From NCBI GenBank assembly GCA_017936785.1, contig JAGBEV010000052.1, forward strand, positions 1-64,000: a stretch of DNA of 64,000 nt, in the 5' to 3' direction. This DNA comes from Lachnospiraceae bacterium (GTDB lineage: Bacteria > Bacillota > Clostridia > Lachnospirales > Lachnospiraceae). Below, piece after piece: positions 52,291 through 61,179 of this stretch (positions are counted from its first letter, which is position 1; the number at the start of each line of letters is the position of its first letter). The notes beneath the pieces are model-generated. The model did not search any database and was not told the DNA's origin. It worked only from the letters and a program-made list of their open reading frames with translations. The translations under genes were made by a program, and so were the position numbers.

Positions 52291-54411
52291 ATGTCAAACC
52301 CAGTCAAGCAATTCTTATCGGATTATCAATTAAATAAATGTCATAAACGATATGACCACATTGCAGAGAATTTGAGGGACTCTTATAAAATGTGGATTTG
52401 TGAAATAGAATCCAAACAGGGTGTCAGAGAAGAGAACAAATGTGGAAACAGGGATATTATTCAACTTTCTTTTACGGACTTTGCTGCCGTTATCAAGGGA
52501 ATGGAAGAAGTTAGCAGCAAAATACCGGAGGGGTGGTTTGCAATTTGTTCTGACCGGGACGGCTATGAAATACCTGGGGCAAAGTGGAAACATTTGTTGG
52601 AGGAGTCTTCTGATACAGGACTGATCTATGCTGATGAAGATTTAAGAGAACAAATTACAGGACAACGCTATGGAGCATGGTTTAAACCGGATTACAGCCC
52701 GGATACTTTATTATCTTTTTTTTACTTTGGAAGTCTGCTTTTTTTACAGGGTGCTGTGGTTCGTGAAGCGTTGAAAGAATTTGAGTTATCTTTGCCGGGG
52801 AAATCATGTACTGACAGGCAGTGCCTATACGATTTTATCTTGTTTTATACAGAATTTCTGAAAAAAGAGAATATGAAGGTAGAACATATTCCACAGATTC
52901 TTTTTCATGGAAAAGGAGAACATTATGAAGCGGAAGACTCTAAGAAGCCTGAAGTGGTAAATGAAGAGGCTTATTGGGGTTACGAGCCGGAATATGATGT
53001 CTGTAAGCTGGCGTCCATTGGGCGGCGTGGTTATACTGCCCATATGAGGGAGGTGGAACATGCAGGCAGAATTTATCATATTCCTGTGTTTGATGTGTGC
53101 CCGGCAGAAGGTAAGAGTACAGATCAGGCAGCGGACAATATCCCTGTGATATCTATCATAATTCCTTCCAAGGATAATGTAGAGGTGCTGACCACCTGTA
53201 TCAAAAGTATTTATGAAAAAACAGAATATAAAAATTTTGAAATTATTTTGGTGGATAATGGAAGCAATAAAGAAAATAAAAGCAGAATTGAAAAATTAAA
53301 GGAAGTATATTATTTTATTTATCTTTATGAGCCTATGCCCTTTAATTTCTCTAAAATGTGCAATTTAGGTGTGGCCCATGCAAAAGGAGAGTATATCCTG
53401 TTATTGAATGATGATATGGAAATCCTGCAGCCGGACTGGCTGGGTGTATTGGTCGGACAGGCTGCAGTAGAAGACGTAGGTGCTGTGGGAGCCAAATTGT
53501 TGTATCCGGATTCTGATATCATTCAGCATGCAGGCATCACCAACTTGTGGGTGGGACCGGCACATAAACTTTTAAAAGAGCACGACAGCATTCAGGATTA
53601 CTATTATGGGAGAAACGTGCTGCCTTACGATATGATTGGAGTTACGGCAGCCTGTCTTTTAGTCAGCAGGGAAAAATATCTGGAAGCAGGCAGTTTTTGT
53701 GAGGATATTGCCGTATCTTATAATGATGTGGATTTTTGTTTTTCTTTATACGACCTGGGATATCGCAATGTGATCCGTAATGATGTGGTTTTATATCATC
53801 ATGAATCCCTGAGCAGGGGGGATGATGCCATGTCTGAAACAAAATGGGACAGACTTCTTCATGAAAAGGATTTTGTGTACGGAAGACATCCTGCTTTAAA
53901 GGGGAAAGATCCTTATTACAATCCCAATCTGGCAGGGTTTAAGCATAAGTATTTCTGTAGCTATCTGTATCCTTATGAGCAGAGGAATTGTTATAATCAG
54001 GTAAAGAAGTTTAAGGGAAATATTCCCGCAGAATGGCACAATGACTGCCTGACCATTACCCTGGAACATGCGAGGCTGGAGAGAAAGCTGGATCTGGAAG
54101 AGGAAAAAGATATCTACTGGCTGGAAGGTTGGGCGTATGTCCTGAACATGGATAACAGCCGGTATAAGAGAGTACTTTTGCTGATTGATGAGAGAGAGCA
54201 GATGTATGAAGTTTCTCTTCATGATCGTTATAGACAGGATGTGGTGGACATTCTGCCGGAGCAGACTAATGTGGGGTTATCCGGTTTTAGCTGCAGAATA
54301 AAGAGGGAAGATCTGAAGCCTGGGGAATATAAAGTGGCATTGCTATATAAGGATTGCTGCTCAAGGCAGAGGCTGTATAAGGAATGCGATCAAAAACTGG
54401 TAGTAGAATAA
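52291..54411 (+). CDS. Large GT2 glycosyltransferase (rhamnosyltransferase-like)
   Basis: 706 residues. The N-terminal ~280 residues look like a degenerate GT2-type domain (IYADEDLREQ, WFKPDYSPDTL). The complete GT2 domain follows: ISIIIPSKDNVEVL, ILVDNGSNKEN, LLLNDDMEIL with the metal Asp pair, GVTAACLLVSREKY and SYNDVDFCFSLY. The C-terminal ~150 residues are a beta-rich tail. It resembles the tandem GT2 parts of the proteins at 25962 and 62477. It restarts the polysaccharide cluster after the accessory block and has its own promoter. It should transfer a sugar, possibly rhamnose given the rml genes, to the growing chain in the cytoplasm. Confidence 0.85.
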   Translation: MSNPVKQFLSDYQLNKCHKRYDHIAENLRDSYKMWICEIESKQGVREENKCGNRDIIQLSFTDFAAVIKGMEEVSSKIPEGWFAICSDRDGYEIPGAKWKHLLEESSDTGLIYADEDLREQITGQRYGAWFKPDYSPDTLLSFFYFGSLLFLQGAVVREALKEFELSLPGKSCTDRQCLYDFILFYTEFLKKENMKVEHIPQILFHGKGEHYEAEDSKKPEVVNEEAYWGYEPEYDVCKLASIGRRGYTAHMREVEHAGRIYHIPVFDVCPAEGKSTDQAADNIPVISIIIPSKDNVEVLTTCIKSIYEKTEYKNFEIILVDNGSNKENKSRIEKLKEVYYFIYLYEPMPFNFSKMCNLGVAHAKGEYILLLNDDMEILQPDWLGVLVGQAAVEDVGAVGAKLLYPDSDIIQHAGITNLWVGPAHKLLKEHDSIQDYYYGRNVLPYDMIGVTAACLLVSREKYLEAGSFCEDIAVSYNDVDFCFSLYDLGYRNVIRNDVVLYHHESLSRGDDAMSETKWDRLLHEKDFVYGRHPALKGKDPYYNPNLAGFKHKYFCSYLYPYEQRNCYNQVKKFKGNIPAEWHNDCLTITLEHARLERKLDLEEEKDIYWLEGWAYVLNMDNSRYKRVLLLIDEREQMYEVSLHDRYRQDVVDILPEQTNVGLSGFSCRIKREDLKPGEYKVALLYKDCCSRQRLYKECDQKLVVE

Positions 54412-54428
54412 CCGGAAATGGAATATAT

Positions 54429-54463
54429 TTGTAATTTTGTGAAACTGCTATTATAATAGTTTC
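54429..54463 (+). promoter_or_regulatory. Promoter with an inverted repeat around the -10
   Basis: TTGTAA (54429-54434) and TATAAT (54452-54457) are 17 bases apart, 40 bases before the ATG at 54497. GAAACT (54441-54446) and AGTTTC (54458-54463) form a perfect inverted repeat around the -10, a plausible operator. Confidence 0.65.
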
Positions 54464-54496
54464 AGCATAAGAAATAAGGAAGAATCGTGGTCGTTT

Positions 54497-55489
54497 ATGA
54501 TAAGGTTATTGATTGCCCTTGCTGTTCTTTGTATCCTGCCTGTATTTATGATGCTGTTCTTAAAAGTGTTGGACAGGCATTTCAGCTTTGCCGGTGGGTA
54601 TGTATGTGGCACAATATTTAATTTAACAGTTTTCTCTTTGTGTGTCCGTAAAATGTCAAGGGACATGGCGGAACCGGGAATGGTTCCCGTAAAGGTCGTC
54701 CTTGTGACCATAGTCATTGAGGCACTGGCATTTGCGGCAGTGGTATGCGTCCGCTGTTTTAGAGAGAAAAGGTGGCTTGGAATTGGGAATTTGTTGTATT
54801 GTCACAAAAAGCCGGATGAGCGTTATAGGGAAAACAGGTTATATCTGCCGGTGTGCATTGGGGCGTTCCTGATCTGGCTGGCAGGCGCTTTTTCTTACTT
54901 TTGTTATATACCCCAGGGAGCTGTTGCTATGATGGCGGATATTAACCGCCTTGATTTTTTTGGCATTACAAATAGCGATCCCATGGTCATGCTGGGTTAT
55001 TATTTAAAGAAGCTGTGCGGAATTTCCCAGGCAGATGCAGCCTGTATTGTGATTCCCCTGAGTTTTTATGCAGCATTTGTGGTTTTGATGTGGGAAATGG
55101 CGGATACAGTGTTTGGACCTCAGGTGTTAAAGAGAAGTTTGTGTTTTTTAGCTGAAGGTGTTCTGGTAGTGGCAGGGGACTGTCTGTACAGCCAGCCATT
55201 TATTGTTCTGCACGGGATGAACAGCCTGGGCAATGTGCTGCTGGTTTTATGTGTACCGCTGGTTTTTATCATTGGTCTGCGCCTGATTTTCAGCGAAGAA
55301 AAACTGATAAAGCCAGAAAATAAGAGGCTGTTGATGCCTGTTTACTGGCTTGCATTATTATTGTGCATTGTCAGCGCTTATCTGTTGGAAAAACGGGCAT
55401 TTGCATTAATCGGCTTAAATATGGTAATATTTATATTGCTTTTTGCGGGAAGGAGGTATCTGCCGTGGCTGCAGTCTTCCAAATCGTAA
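54497..55489 (+). CDS. Multi-pass membrane protein, N-terminal half of a split gene
   Basis: 330 residues with about nine hydrophobic segments; the acidic loop MMADINRLDFFGITNSDP may face outside. It resembles the membrane half of the split gene at 13962. The stop codon lies inside the start region of the next gene, and the two reading frames differ. Either the pair is a natural two-gene split with 25 bases of overlap, or a single-base shift near 55480-55495 has broken a longer gene of about 590 residues. The specific function is unknown; context suggests export or assembly of a glycan. Confidence 0.6.
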   Translation: MIRLLIALAVLCILPVFMMLFLKVLDRHFSFAGGYVCGTIFNLTVFSLCVRKMSRDMAEPGMVPVKVVLVTIVIEALAFAAVVCVRCFREKRWLGIGNLLYCHKKPDERYRENRLYLPVCIGAFLIWLAGAFSYFCYIPQGAVAMMADINRLDFFGITNSDPMVMLGYYLKKLCGISQADAACIVIPLSFYAAFVVLMWEMADTVFGPQVLKRSLCFLAEGVLVVAGDCLYSQPFIVLHGMNSLGNVLLVLCVPLVFIIGLRLIFSEEKLIKPENKRLLMPVYWLALLLCIVSAYLLEKRAFALIGLNMVIFILLFAGRRYLPWLQSSKS

Positions 55490-56256
55490 AAAGCGCGTGG
55501 AGCACCATCAATTCTACAGGACAATATATGGGATTGTTTTTCATAGGGGTTATTTTTCTGTTTATTGTAGAAAATAAGAGAAATAAAATGCTGTTTTCCT
55601 ATTGCCTGCTTGCATTGCTGCTGGTGTTGAATCCTTTTACCGCCAACAATTTGATGAGCTTTTATTTTCCGGCAGGAGAATACTGGTATGCCTTTCTGCT
55701 CTTACCGGTTATTGCAGTGTGTTCCTATTGCTGCGTAGAAGCGGTGTTTGCGCAGGAAAAGAAAAAGGATAAGCTGATTACTTTTTTTGCACTGGTTTTG
55801 ATCGCCATAATAGGCGGGAAGTTCATCAACGGCACAGAGGGGATGAGCCCCAATACCAACAGGGCATATATTGCTGATGAGTATTTGCAGCTGTTTGATG
55901 CCATGAATGTGGAAGATGAACCCATCGTGCTGCTTGCCAATGATGATATTATGGAAAGCGCCAGAGCCTATAGCCAGTATATAGGACTGCCCTATGAAGT
56001 TACCCTGATCAACCAGCCTGCTGAGGTTGTTGCACAGTTTTATGGTGATGATCTGGTCCTGGGGCATAGTCAGATGCAGCAGCCTTTAAACTGTCTTGGA
56101 AATATAACAACTTTAGCAAGAGCTTATCAATGCAACTATCTGATACTGCCCCTGGAAGCGGATGAAAGATGGGCAATGGAAAATGGAGGATATGAGGTTT
56201 TGAAAGAAACCGAACAATATGTCCTTTATCATGATACAGGAGAGAACCATGAATAA
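55465..56256 (+). CDS. Membrane protein, C-terminal half of a split gene
   Basis: 263 residues from GTG 55465, supported by AGGAGGT seven bases upstream. Hydrophobic segments at ~22-120 include GEYWYAFLLLPV, comparable to YWRYFWLL in the 14982 protein. A soluble ~130-residue tail ends CNYLILPLEADER ... EVLKETEQYVLYHDTG, much like the end of the 14982 protein. So both loci show a membrane half plus a tail half. The RBS argues that this half is translated on its own. It overlaps the following GT2 start by eight bases. Confidence 0.6.
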   Translation: MAAVFQIVKSAWSTINSTGQYMGLFFIGVIFLFIVENKRNKMLFSYCLLALLLVLNPFTANNLMSFYFPAGEYWYAFLLLPVIAVCSYCCVEAVFAQEKKKDKLITFFALVLIAIIGGKFINGTEGMSPNTNRAYIADEYLQLFDAMNVEDEPIVLLANDDIMESARAYSQYIGLPYEVTLINQPAEVVAQFYGDDLVLGHSQMQQPLNCLGNITTLARAYQCNYLILPLEADERWAMENGGYEVLKETEQYVLYHDTGENHE

Positions 56257-56938
56257 AGAAAATATAACACTGACAATCGTTATTCCCTGCTATAACGAGC
56301 GGGAAAATATCATTAGAATTCTGGACAAGGTAGATCAGGCTGATGTGCCTGATAAAGAAATTATCGTAGTAGACGACAAATCCACTGACGGTACAAGGGA
56401 CATTTTGGAAGAAAAGGTTAAAAACCGCGTCTCCAAAATCGTCTACCATAAAGAAAACGGTGGAAAGGGCGCCGCATTGAAAACCGGATTTGCCCATGCT
56501 ACCGGCGATATCGTTATCATTCAGGACGCAGATATGGAATATGATCCTTTGGAGTACCCTCAGGTCATTGCACCTATTGTTGAAGGAGAAGCTGATGTTG
56601 TATATGGCTCACGTTTCCTCAATACAAAAGCAAAAGGCTACTTATCCAACCGCCTTGCCAACAAATTTCTGACAAAATTTTCCAATTTGTTTACACACCT
56701 TCATCTGACAGATATGGAAACCTGCTATAAAGCATTTAAGCGTGAGATCATCCAGTCCGTTGACATAGAAGAAAAACGTTTCGGTTTTGAACCGGAAATC
56801 ACTGCTAAAATTGCTGACATGAAAGTGCGTGTCAAGGAAGTTCCGATTTCCTATTACCCCCGCACCAATGAAGAAGGAAAGAAAATCGGCTTTAAAGACG
56901 GACTACGCGCTATCTACTGTATTTTAAAGTATCATTAA
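56249..56938 (+). CDS. GT2 polyprenyl-phosphate glycosyltransferase (DPM1-like)
   Basis: 229 residues from ATG 56249 (AGGAGAG upstream). Compact GT2 with LTIVIPCYNERENIIRIL, EIIVVDDKSTDGT, KENGGKGAALKTGF, IIQDADMEYDP (metal site) and VYGSRF, the full DPM1-type set. No membrane helices. It should make a polyprenyl-phosphate sugar, the donor for GT-C-type membrane enzymes such as the split protein just upstream. It is the last + strand gene before the long hairpin and the converging ugd gene. Confidence 0.88.
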   Translation: MNKENITLTIVIPCYNERENIIRILDKVDQADVPDKEIIVVDDKSTDGTRDILEEKVKNRVSKIVYHKENGGKGAALKTGFAHATGDIVIIQDADMEYDPLEYPQVIAPIVEGEADVVYGSRFLNTKAKGYLSNRLANKFLTKFSNLFTHLHLTDMETCYKAFKREIIQSVDIEEKRFGFEPEITAKIADMKVRVKEVPISYYPRTNEEGKKIGFKDGLRAIYCILKYH

Positions 56939-57004
56939 TTCATCTAAGTTATAGCAAAGCTGCTGTCCCTACGAGAAATCAAAAGTCCCAAGAGCCAACG
57001 AGCA

Positions 57005-57187
57005 GATTACAGCCGGGATTTACAATTAAAAACTCATATATATCAAAGGAAACTGTATAAAAACGCCAGCACTTGGATTTTGCAGGCATAGCCGCCCAAA
57101 ATCCTTAGTACCGCTGCGTTTTTATCCAAGCGGAAGCGGGTTTCCGTGATATATATGAGTTTTTTATTGTAAATCCCGGCTGTAATC
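57005..57187. repeat. 183-bp near-perfect inverted repeat between convergent genes
   Basis: The outer arms (57005-57045 and 57147-57187) pair over about 41 bases with one or two mismatches. Inside, GGAAAC/GTTTCC, ATAAAAACGC/GCGTTTTTAT and GGATTTTG/CAAAATCC pair in nested order, leaving a ~14-base loop. The right arm has about ten extra bases (CCAAGCGGAAGCG). There is no coding potential. It would form one long hairpin in RNA from either strand. It could be a two-way terminator or a miniature inverted-repeat element. Confidence 0.85.
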
Positions 57188-57209
57188 GTCCGTTCAGTCC
57201 TCTATTGGC

Positions 57210-58544
57210 TTATTGAGTATTCCCCACTCCAATCTGGTAATATTCAAATCCCAATTTCTTTAATTCTCTCCGGTCATATTGATTTCTGCCGTCAAAGATG
57301 ATCGGATTCTTTAACCGCTTTTTGATCTCATCCAGATCCGGTGACCGGAATTCCTTCCATTCGGTTACCAGGATCATGGCGTCTGCATCATTTAAAGCAG
57401 TATATTTGCTGGTTACATAGTTGACCTTGTCATTACCTTTTAAATAACATGTCTGGGCTTCCTTGATCGCTTTTGGATCATAGGCTGTTACCGTCGCACC
57501 GCGTTTTGTCAACTCGGTAATAATGGTAATGGCAGCAGCCTGTCTCATATCATCCGTATCCGGTTTAAAAGCGAGACCCCATACGGCAAAGTTAAGACCT
57601 GATAAGTCCTCACCGAACCGCTCCACAACCTTTCGGGGGATTACTAACTTCTGATTTGCATTGACAGTTTCCACAGCCTGTAATATATGAGGTGTATGTC
57701 CGTATTGTTCGCTTGTTTTGATCAAAGCCTGGACATCTTTTGGGAAGCAGCTTCCGCCATAGCCGCAGCCTGCATAAATAAAGGAATAGCCGATCCGCTT
57801 ATCGGAACCGATACCTCTGCGGACCTTGTTTACATCGGCACCTACCTTTTCGCAGATATTGCTGATCTCGTTCATAAAGCTGATCTTGGTAGCAAGCATT
57901 GCATTGGCAGTATACTTGGTCATTTCCGCGCTGGCAATGTCCATGCGGATAAAGTTTTCCGTATTCAGGATATAGGGCATATAAAGCCGTTCCATAACGG
58001 AAAATGCCTCATCATTATCTGCACCTATGACAATGCGGTCCGGTCTCATGCAGTCGCCTACTGCGGTTCCTTCTTTGAGGAACTCGGGATTGGAAATAAC
58101 ATCAAATGTCAGATCGCTTCCACGTTTATCCAGCTCCGCCTGAATTGCCGCCCTGACTTTGTCTGCAGTTCCTACAGGTACGGTGGATTTGTCTACCACA
58201 TACATGTGATGCTTCATATTGGCACCGATCTGCGATGCAACCTCCAGTACATAGTGGAGATCCGCACTTCCGTCCTCTCCCATGGGAGTGCCGACGGCAA
58301 TAAAACAGATATTGGCATAATTTAAGGCTTCAGAGATATCCGTTGTAAATCTTAAATGTCCCAATTCATAATTGTTTTTGACCATGCCTTCCAGACCCGG
58401 CTCATAAATAGGGATGATTCCCTGTTCCAGATTTTCGATTTTATTTTTGTCAACATCTACGCACCAAACGTCATTTCCCATATCGGAAAAGCAAGTCCCT
58501 GTTACAAGACCTACATAACCAGTGCCTACAACTGCAATTTTCAT
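57210..58544 (-). CDS. ugd: UDP-glucose 6-dehydrogenase
   Basis: 444 residues on the minus strand. AVVGTGYVGLVTGTCFSDMG is the NAD site, STVPVGTADKVR and CGYGGSCFPKDVQALI (catalytic Cys) are the family blocks, and GLAFKPDTDDMRQA lies in the UDP-binding domain. The GGSC form separates it from the WbpA-like enzyme at 9813. It makes UDP-glucuronate from UDP-glucose for surface glycans. A -10-like TATAAT (minus strand, near 58600) lies upstream. It converges on the + strand GT2 cluster, with the long hairpin 22 bases beyond its stop. Confidence 0.95.
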   Translation of the reverse strand: MKIAVVGTGYVGLVTGTCFSDMGNDVWCVDVDKNKIENLEQGIIPIYEPGLEGMVKNNYELGHLRFTTDISEALNYANICFIAVGTPMGEDGSADLHYVLEVASQIGANMKHHMYVVDKSTVPVGTADKVRAAIQAELDKRGSDLTFDVISNPEFLKEGTAVGDCMRPDRIVIGADNDEAFSVMERLYMPYILNTENFIRMDIASAEMTKYTANAMLATKISFMNEISNICEKVGADVNKVRRGIGSDKRIGYSFIYAGCGYGGSCFPKDVQALIKTSEQYGHTPHILQAVETVNANQKLVIPRKVVERFGEDLSGLNFAVWGLAFKPDTDDMRQAAAITIITELTKRGATVTAYDPKAIKEAQTCYLKGNDKVNYVTSKYTALNDADAMILVTEWKEFRSPDLDEIKKRLKNPIIFDGRNQYDRRELKKLGFEYYQIGVGNTQ

Positions 58545-58660
58545 TCAAGGTTCCTGCCTTTTTGGTTATTTTATCATTTACTTTCTGATTATAACCTATT
58601 TCTGTTTTGTTTTCTACACAATTTCATAGCCCAGTCAGAAATTCCGGTTTTGGGTGTTTT

Positions 58661-58861
58661 TTAAGATGATGGGGGAGATATATCCTTCCCGGCAGCAAAG
58701 CGTGCAAGAAGTCTGTCACGCTCTTCGCGGTTTTGGGAAGTGTATTGAAGAAAAGAAATGGGAAGTTCTTTTAAAAATCCCTCACATTTGGGACACCTGT
58801 TTTTGTGACCGTTTAAAATATGCACTTTATGGCATGATTCACAGTAATGAATATATAACAT
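58661..58861 (-). CDS. Small double-CxxC zinc-ribbon protein
   Basis: 66 residues on the minus strand with Cys7-x2-Cys10 and Cys23-x2-Cys26, the pattern of a zinc ribbon (YCESCHKVHIL and NRCPKCEGF). A GAAAGGT RBS precedes the ATG. The tail is charged (QNREERDRLLARF). Small proteins of this kind occur in Lachnospiraceae, but the role is unknown. It lies upstream of ugd on the same strand, with a 116-base gap that contains a likely -10 for ugd. Short length is the main doubt, but the paired CxxC motifs and RBS favour a real gene. Confidence 0.65.
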   Translation of the reverse strand: MLYIHYCESCHKVHILNGHKNRCPKCEGFLKELPISFLQYTSQNREERDRLLARFAAGKDISPPSS

Positions 58862-58909
58862 AAATATTTTGACCTTTCTGCATGAAAATATAATAAGGGT
58901 GCAAAAGAA

Positions 58910-58931
58910 ATTTTTACATATTTGTAAAAAT
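58910..58931. promoter_or_regulatory. 9-bp inverted repeat between divergent genes
   Basis: ATTTTTACA (58910-58918) and TGTAAAAAT (58923-58931) are perfect complements with a 4-base centre. The site lies between the minus-strand zinc-ribbon gene and the + strand rmlB gene, where an operator would be expected. The 58862-59130 gap otherwise shows only a weak TAAAAT at 59077. Confidence 0.4.
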
Positions 58932-59130
58932 AGGTCAAGAAATCACAGGTGGCATCTCAACCAAAAATATCGACATATTTCGGTGGAAATCCAAAAGATC
59001 ATACATAAATAAAGGATGGAGAAAGACAAGATTCAAATTTTTGGTTTTTTTTAGTGCATTTTTCCAATAAATGGGGTAAAATAAAAAGAGCGTCTAAAAA
59101 TATAATGTATATTCAGGAGGACACCAAGTT

Positions 59131-60207
59131 ATGAGAACTTATTTAGTGACAGGGGGAGCCGGCTTTATCGGTTCAAATTACATTCACTATATGTTTAAGA
59201 AGTATGACAATGAAATACGCATTATCAATGTGGATGCATTGACTTATGCGGGAAACCTTGAGAATTTGAAGGATATTGAAGCAAGAGAGAATTACACCTT
59301 TGTAAAGGCTGATATTTGTGATAAAGAAGCTATTGGCAAAATCTTTACTGAAAATGATATTGACCGTGTGGTTCATTTTGCTGCAGAAAGCCATGTAGAC
59401 CGTAGTATCCGCAATCCGGAAGTGTTTGTTCAGACGAACGTATTGGGAACCGCAGTTATGTTGAACTGTGCAAAAGCAGCTTGGGAGCTGCCGGATGGTT
59501 CCTTTAAGGAGGGGAAGAAGTTCCTTCACGTTTCTACTGACGAGGTATACGGATCTTTAGATGAGGATGGCGGTTATTTTTATGAAACAACTCCCTATGC
59601 GCCTCACAGCCCTTATTCTGCGTCCAAGGCAAGCTCGGACATGCTGGTGAAGGCTTATATGGATACTTATCATTTTCCGGCTAATATCACCAATTGTTCC
59701 AATAATTACGGACCTTATCAGTTTCCGGAGAAGTTGATTCCCCTTATTATCAACAATGCCCTTCAGGGAAAGAAACTTCCGGTATATGGAGACGGAAAGA
59801 ATGTCCGTGACTGGTTATTTGTAGAAGATCATGCAAAGGCAATCGACATGGTACAGGAAAAGGGCAGATTGTTTGAAACCTATAATGTGGGCGGACATAA
59901 TGAGAAACAAAATATCGAGATCATCAACATTATTATTGAGACTTTGCAGGAAATGCTTCCGGATTCCGATCCCAGAAAGGCGCTGGTCAGCAAGGACCTG
60001 ATCACCTATGTGGAGGACCGTAAGGGGCATGACCGCAGATATGCCATCGCTCCTGACAAGATCAAAGCAGAAATCGGCTGGGAACCGGAGACCATGTTTA
60101 AAGAGGGAATCAAAAAGACCATTCAGTGGTTTTTTGAGCATGAAGAATGGATGAAAAATGTAACAAGCGGTGATTATCAAAAATATTATCAGGAAATGTA
60201 CAAATAG
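59131..60207 (+). CDS. rmlB: dTDP-glucose 4,6-dehydratase
   Basis: 358 residues, normal length. NAD motif VTGGAGFIGSNYIHY, AESHVDRSI, STDEVYGSL with the catalytic Thr/Asp/Glu region, YSASKASSD (Tyr-x3-Lys), and NNYGPYQFPEKLIPL. It makes dTDP-4-keto-6-deoxyglucose, the substrate of RmlC (22311). A strong CAGGAGG RBS precedes the ATG. It is followed by rmlA after a 93-base gap with a hairpin. Confidence 0.97.
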   Translation: MRTYLVTGGAGFIGSNYIHYMFKKYDNEIRIINVDALTYAGNLENLKDIEARENYTFVKADICDKEAIGKIFTENDIDRVVHFAAESHVDRSIRNPEVFVQTNVLGTAVMLNCAKAAWELPDGSFKEGKKFLHVSTDEVYGSLDEDGGYFYETTPYAPHSPYSASKASSDMLVKAYMDTYHFPANITNCSNNYGPYQFPEKLIPLIINNALQGKKLPVYGDGKNVRDWLFVEDHAKAIDMVQEKGRLFETYNVGGHNEKQNIEIINIIIETLQEMLPDSDPRKALVSKDLITYVEDRKGHDRRYAIAPDKIKAEIGWEPETMFKEGIKKTIQWFFEHEEWMKNVTSGDYQKYYQEMYK

Positions 60208-60222
60208 AACGAGACAATGATT

Positions 60223-60269
60223 ACAGGAAAGAAGGGGTACGCATTTTATGCATAAACCTTCTTTCTTGT
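60223..60269 (+). promoter_or_regulatory. Stem-loop between rmlB and rmlA
   Basis: ACAGGAAAGAAGG (60223-60235) pairs with CCTTCTTTCTTGT (60257-60269), with one G-U pair, and a GCAT/ATGC stem sits inside the loop. There is no U-tract, so RNA processing or differential stability is likelier than termination. Confidence 0.5.
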
Positions 60270-60300
60270 GTGACAGTGAATTGATGGAAGGAGAATTCAA

Positions 60301-61179
60301 GTGAAAGGTATTATTTTAGCCGGAGGTTCCGGTACAAGGTTATATCCGCTTACAAAAGCGATTTCCAAACAGATTATGCCGGTTTATGATAAACCGATGA
60401 TTTATTATCCCTTATCGACACTGATGCTGGCAGGGATCAGTGAAGTCTTGATCATATCTACCCCCAGGGATCTGCCTGTATTTGAGGAGCTATTAGGCAG
60501 TGGGGAGCAGTTGGGAATGAAATTCTCCTATGCAGTACAGGAACAACCCAGAGGACTTGCAGATGCTTTTATAATCGGAGCTGATTTTATCGGAGATGAC
60601 AGCGTAGCGCTGGTGTTGGGAGATAATATTTTCTATGGACAGAGTTTTTCCAGAGTGCTGCGGCAGACCGTGGAGCGCATTAATAATGAAAAGGGTGCTA
60701 CAATTTTCGGCTATTATGTCCGTGATCCCAGAGAATATGGTGTAGTGGAATTTGATGAAAACGGCAAGGCGCTTTCCATTGAGGAAAAACCGGAAAAACC
60801 CAAGAGCAACTATGCGGTGCCGGGATTATATTTTTATGATAATGATGTGGTGGAAATTGCAGCTAATGTAAAACCTTCTGCCAGAGGTGAAATTGAGATC
60901 ACAAGTATCAACAATGAATATTTGAGAAGAGGAACCTTAAGAGTAGAGACTATGGGGCGCGGTTTTGCTTGGTTAGACACGGGTAACCATGATTCCCTGC
61001 TGGATGCATCGGATTTTGTGGCTGCATTCCAGAAGAGACAGGGATTGTATATTTCCTGTATTGAAGAAATTGCTTACAAGAGAGGTTTCATAGACAAAGA
61101 TCAGTTATTAAAACTGGCAGAACCGTTGATGAAGACAAATTACGGTAAATATCTGGTAGAGGTTGCAAATGGACTCTAG
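60301..61179 (+). CDS. rmlA: Glucose-1-phosphate thymidylyltransferase
   Basis: 292 residues from GTG 60301 (GAAGGAG upstream). [15 protein letters not shown] is the nucleotide-binding loop, [16 protein letters not shown] and [10 protein letters not shown] follow, and [19 protein letters not shown] is the sugar-binding block. It makes dTDP-glucose from dTTP and glucose-1-phosphate, the first step toward dTDP-L-rhamnose. It overlaps the lysozyme gene by 11 bases. Confidence 0.97.
   Translation: MKGIILAGGSGTRLYPLTKAISKQIMPVYDKPMIYYPLSTLMLAGISEVLIISTPRDLPVFEELLGSGEQLGMKFSYAVQEQPRGLADAFIIGADFIGDDSVALVLGDNIFYGQSFSRVLRQTVERINNEKGATIFGYYVRDPREYGVVEFDENGKALSIEEKPEKPKSNYAVPGLYFYDNDVVEIAANVKPSARGEIEITSINNEYLRRGTLRVETMGRGFAWLDTGNHDSLLDASDFVAAFQKRQGLYISCIEEIAYKRGFIDKDQLLKLAEPLMKTNYGKYLVEVANGL

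Noticed and set aside
57687..58325. 212-codon open frame on the + strand
   Set aside because: It is the antisense of ugd, whose motifs are complete, and its translation has no recognisable domain.
58869..58894. TTGACC ... TATAAT as a + strand promoter before rmlB
   Set aside because: The spacing is only 14 bases.
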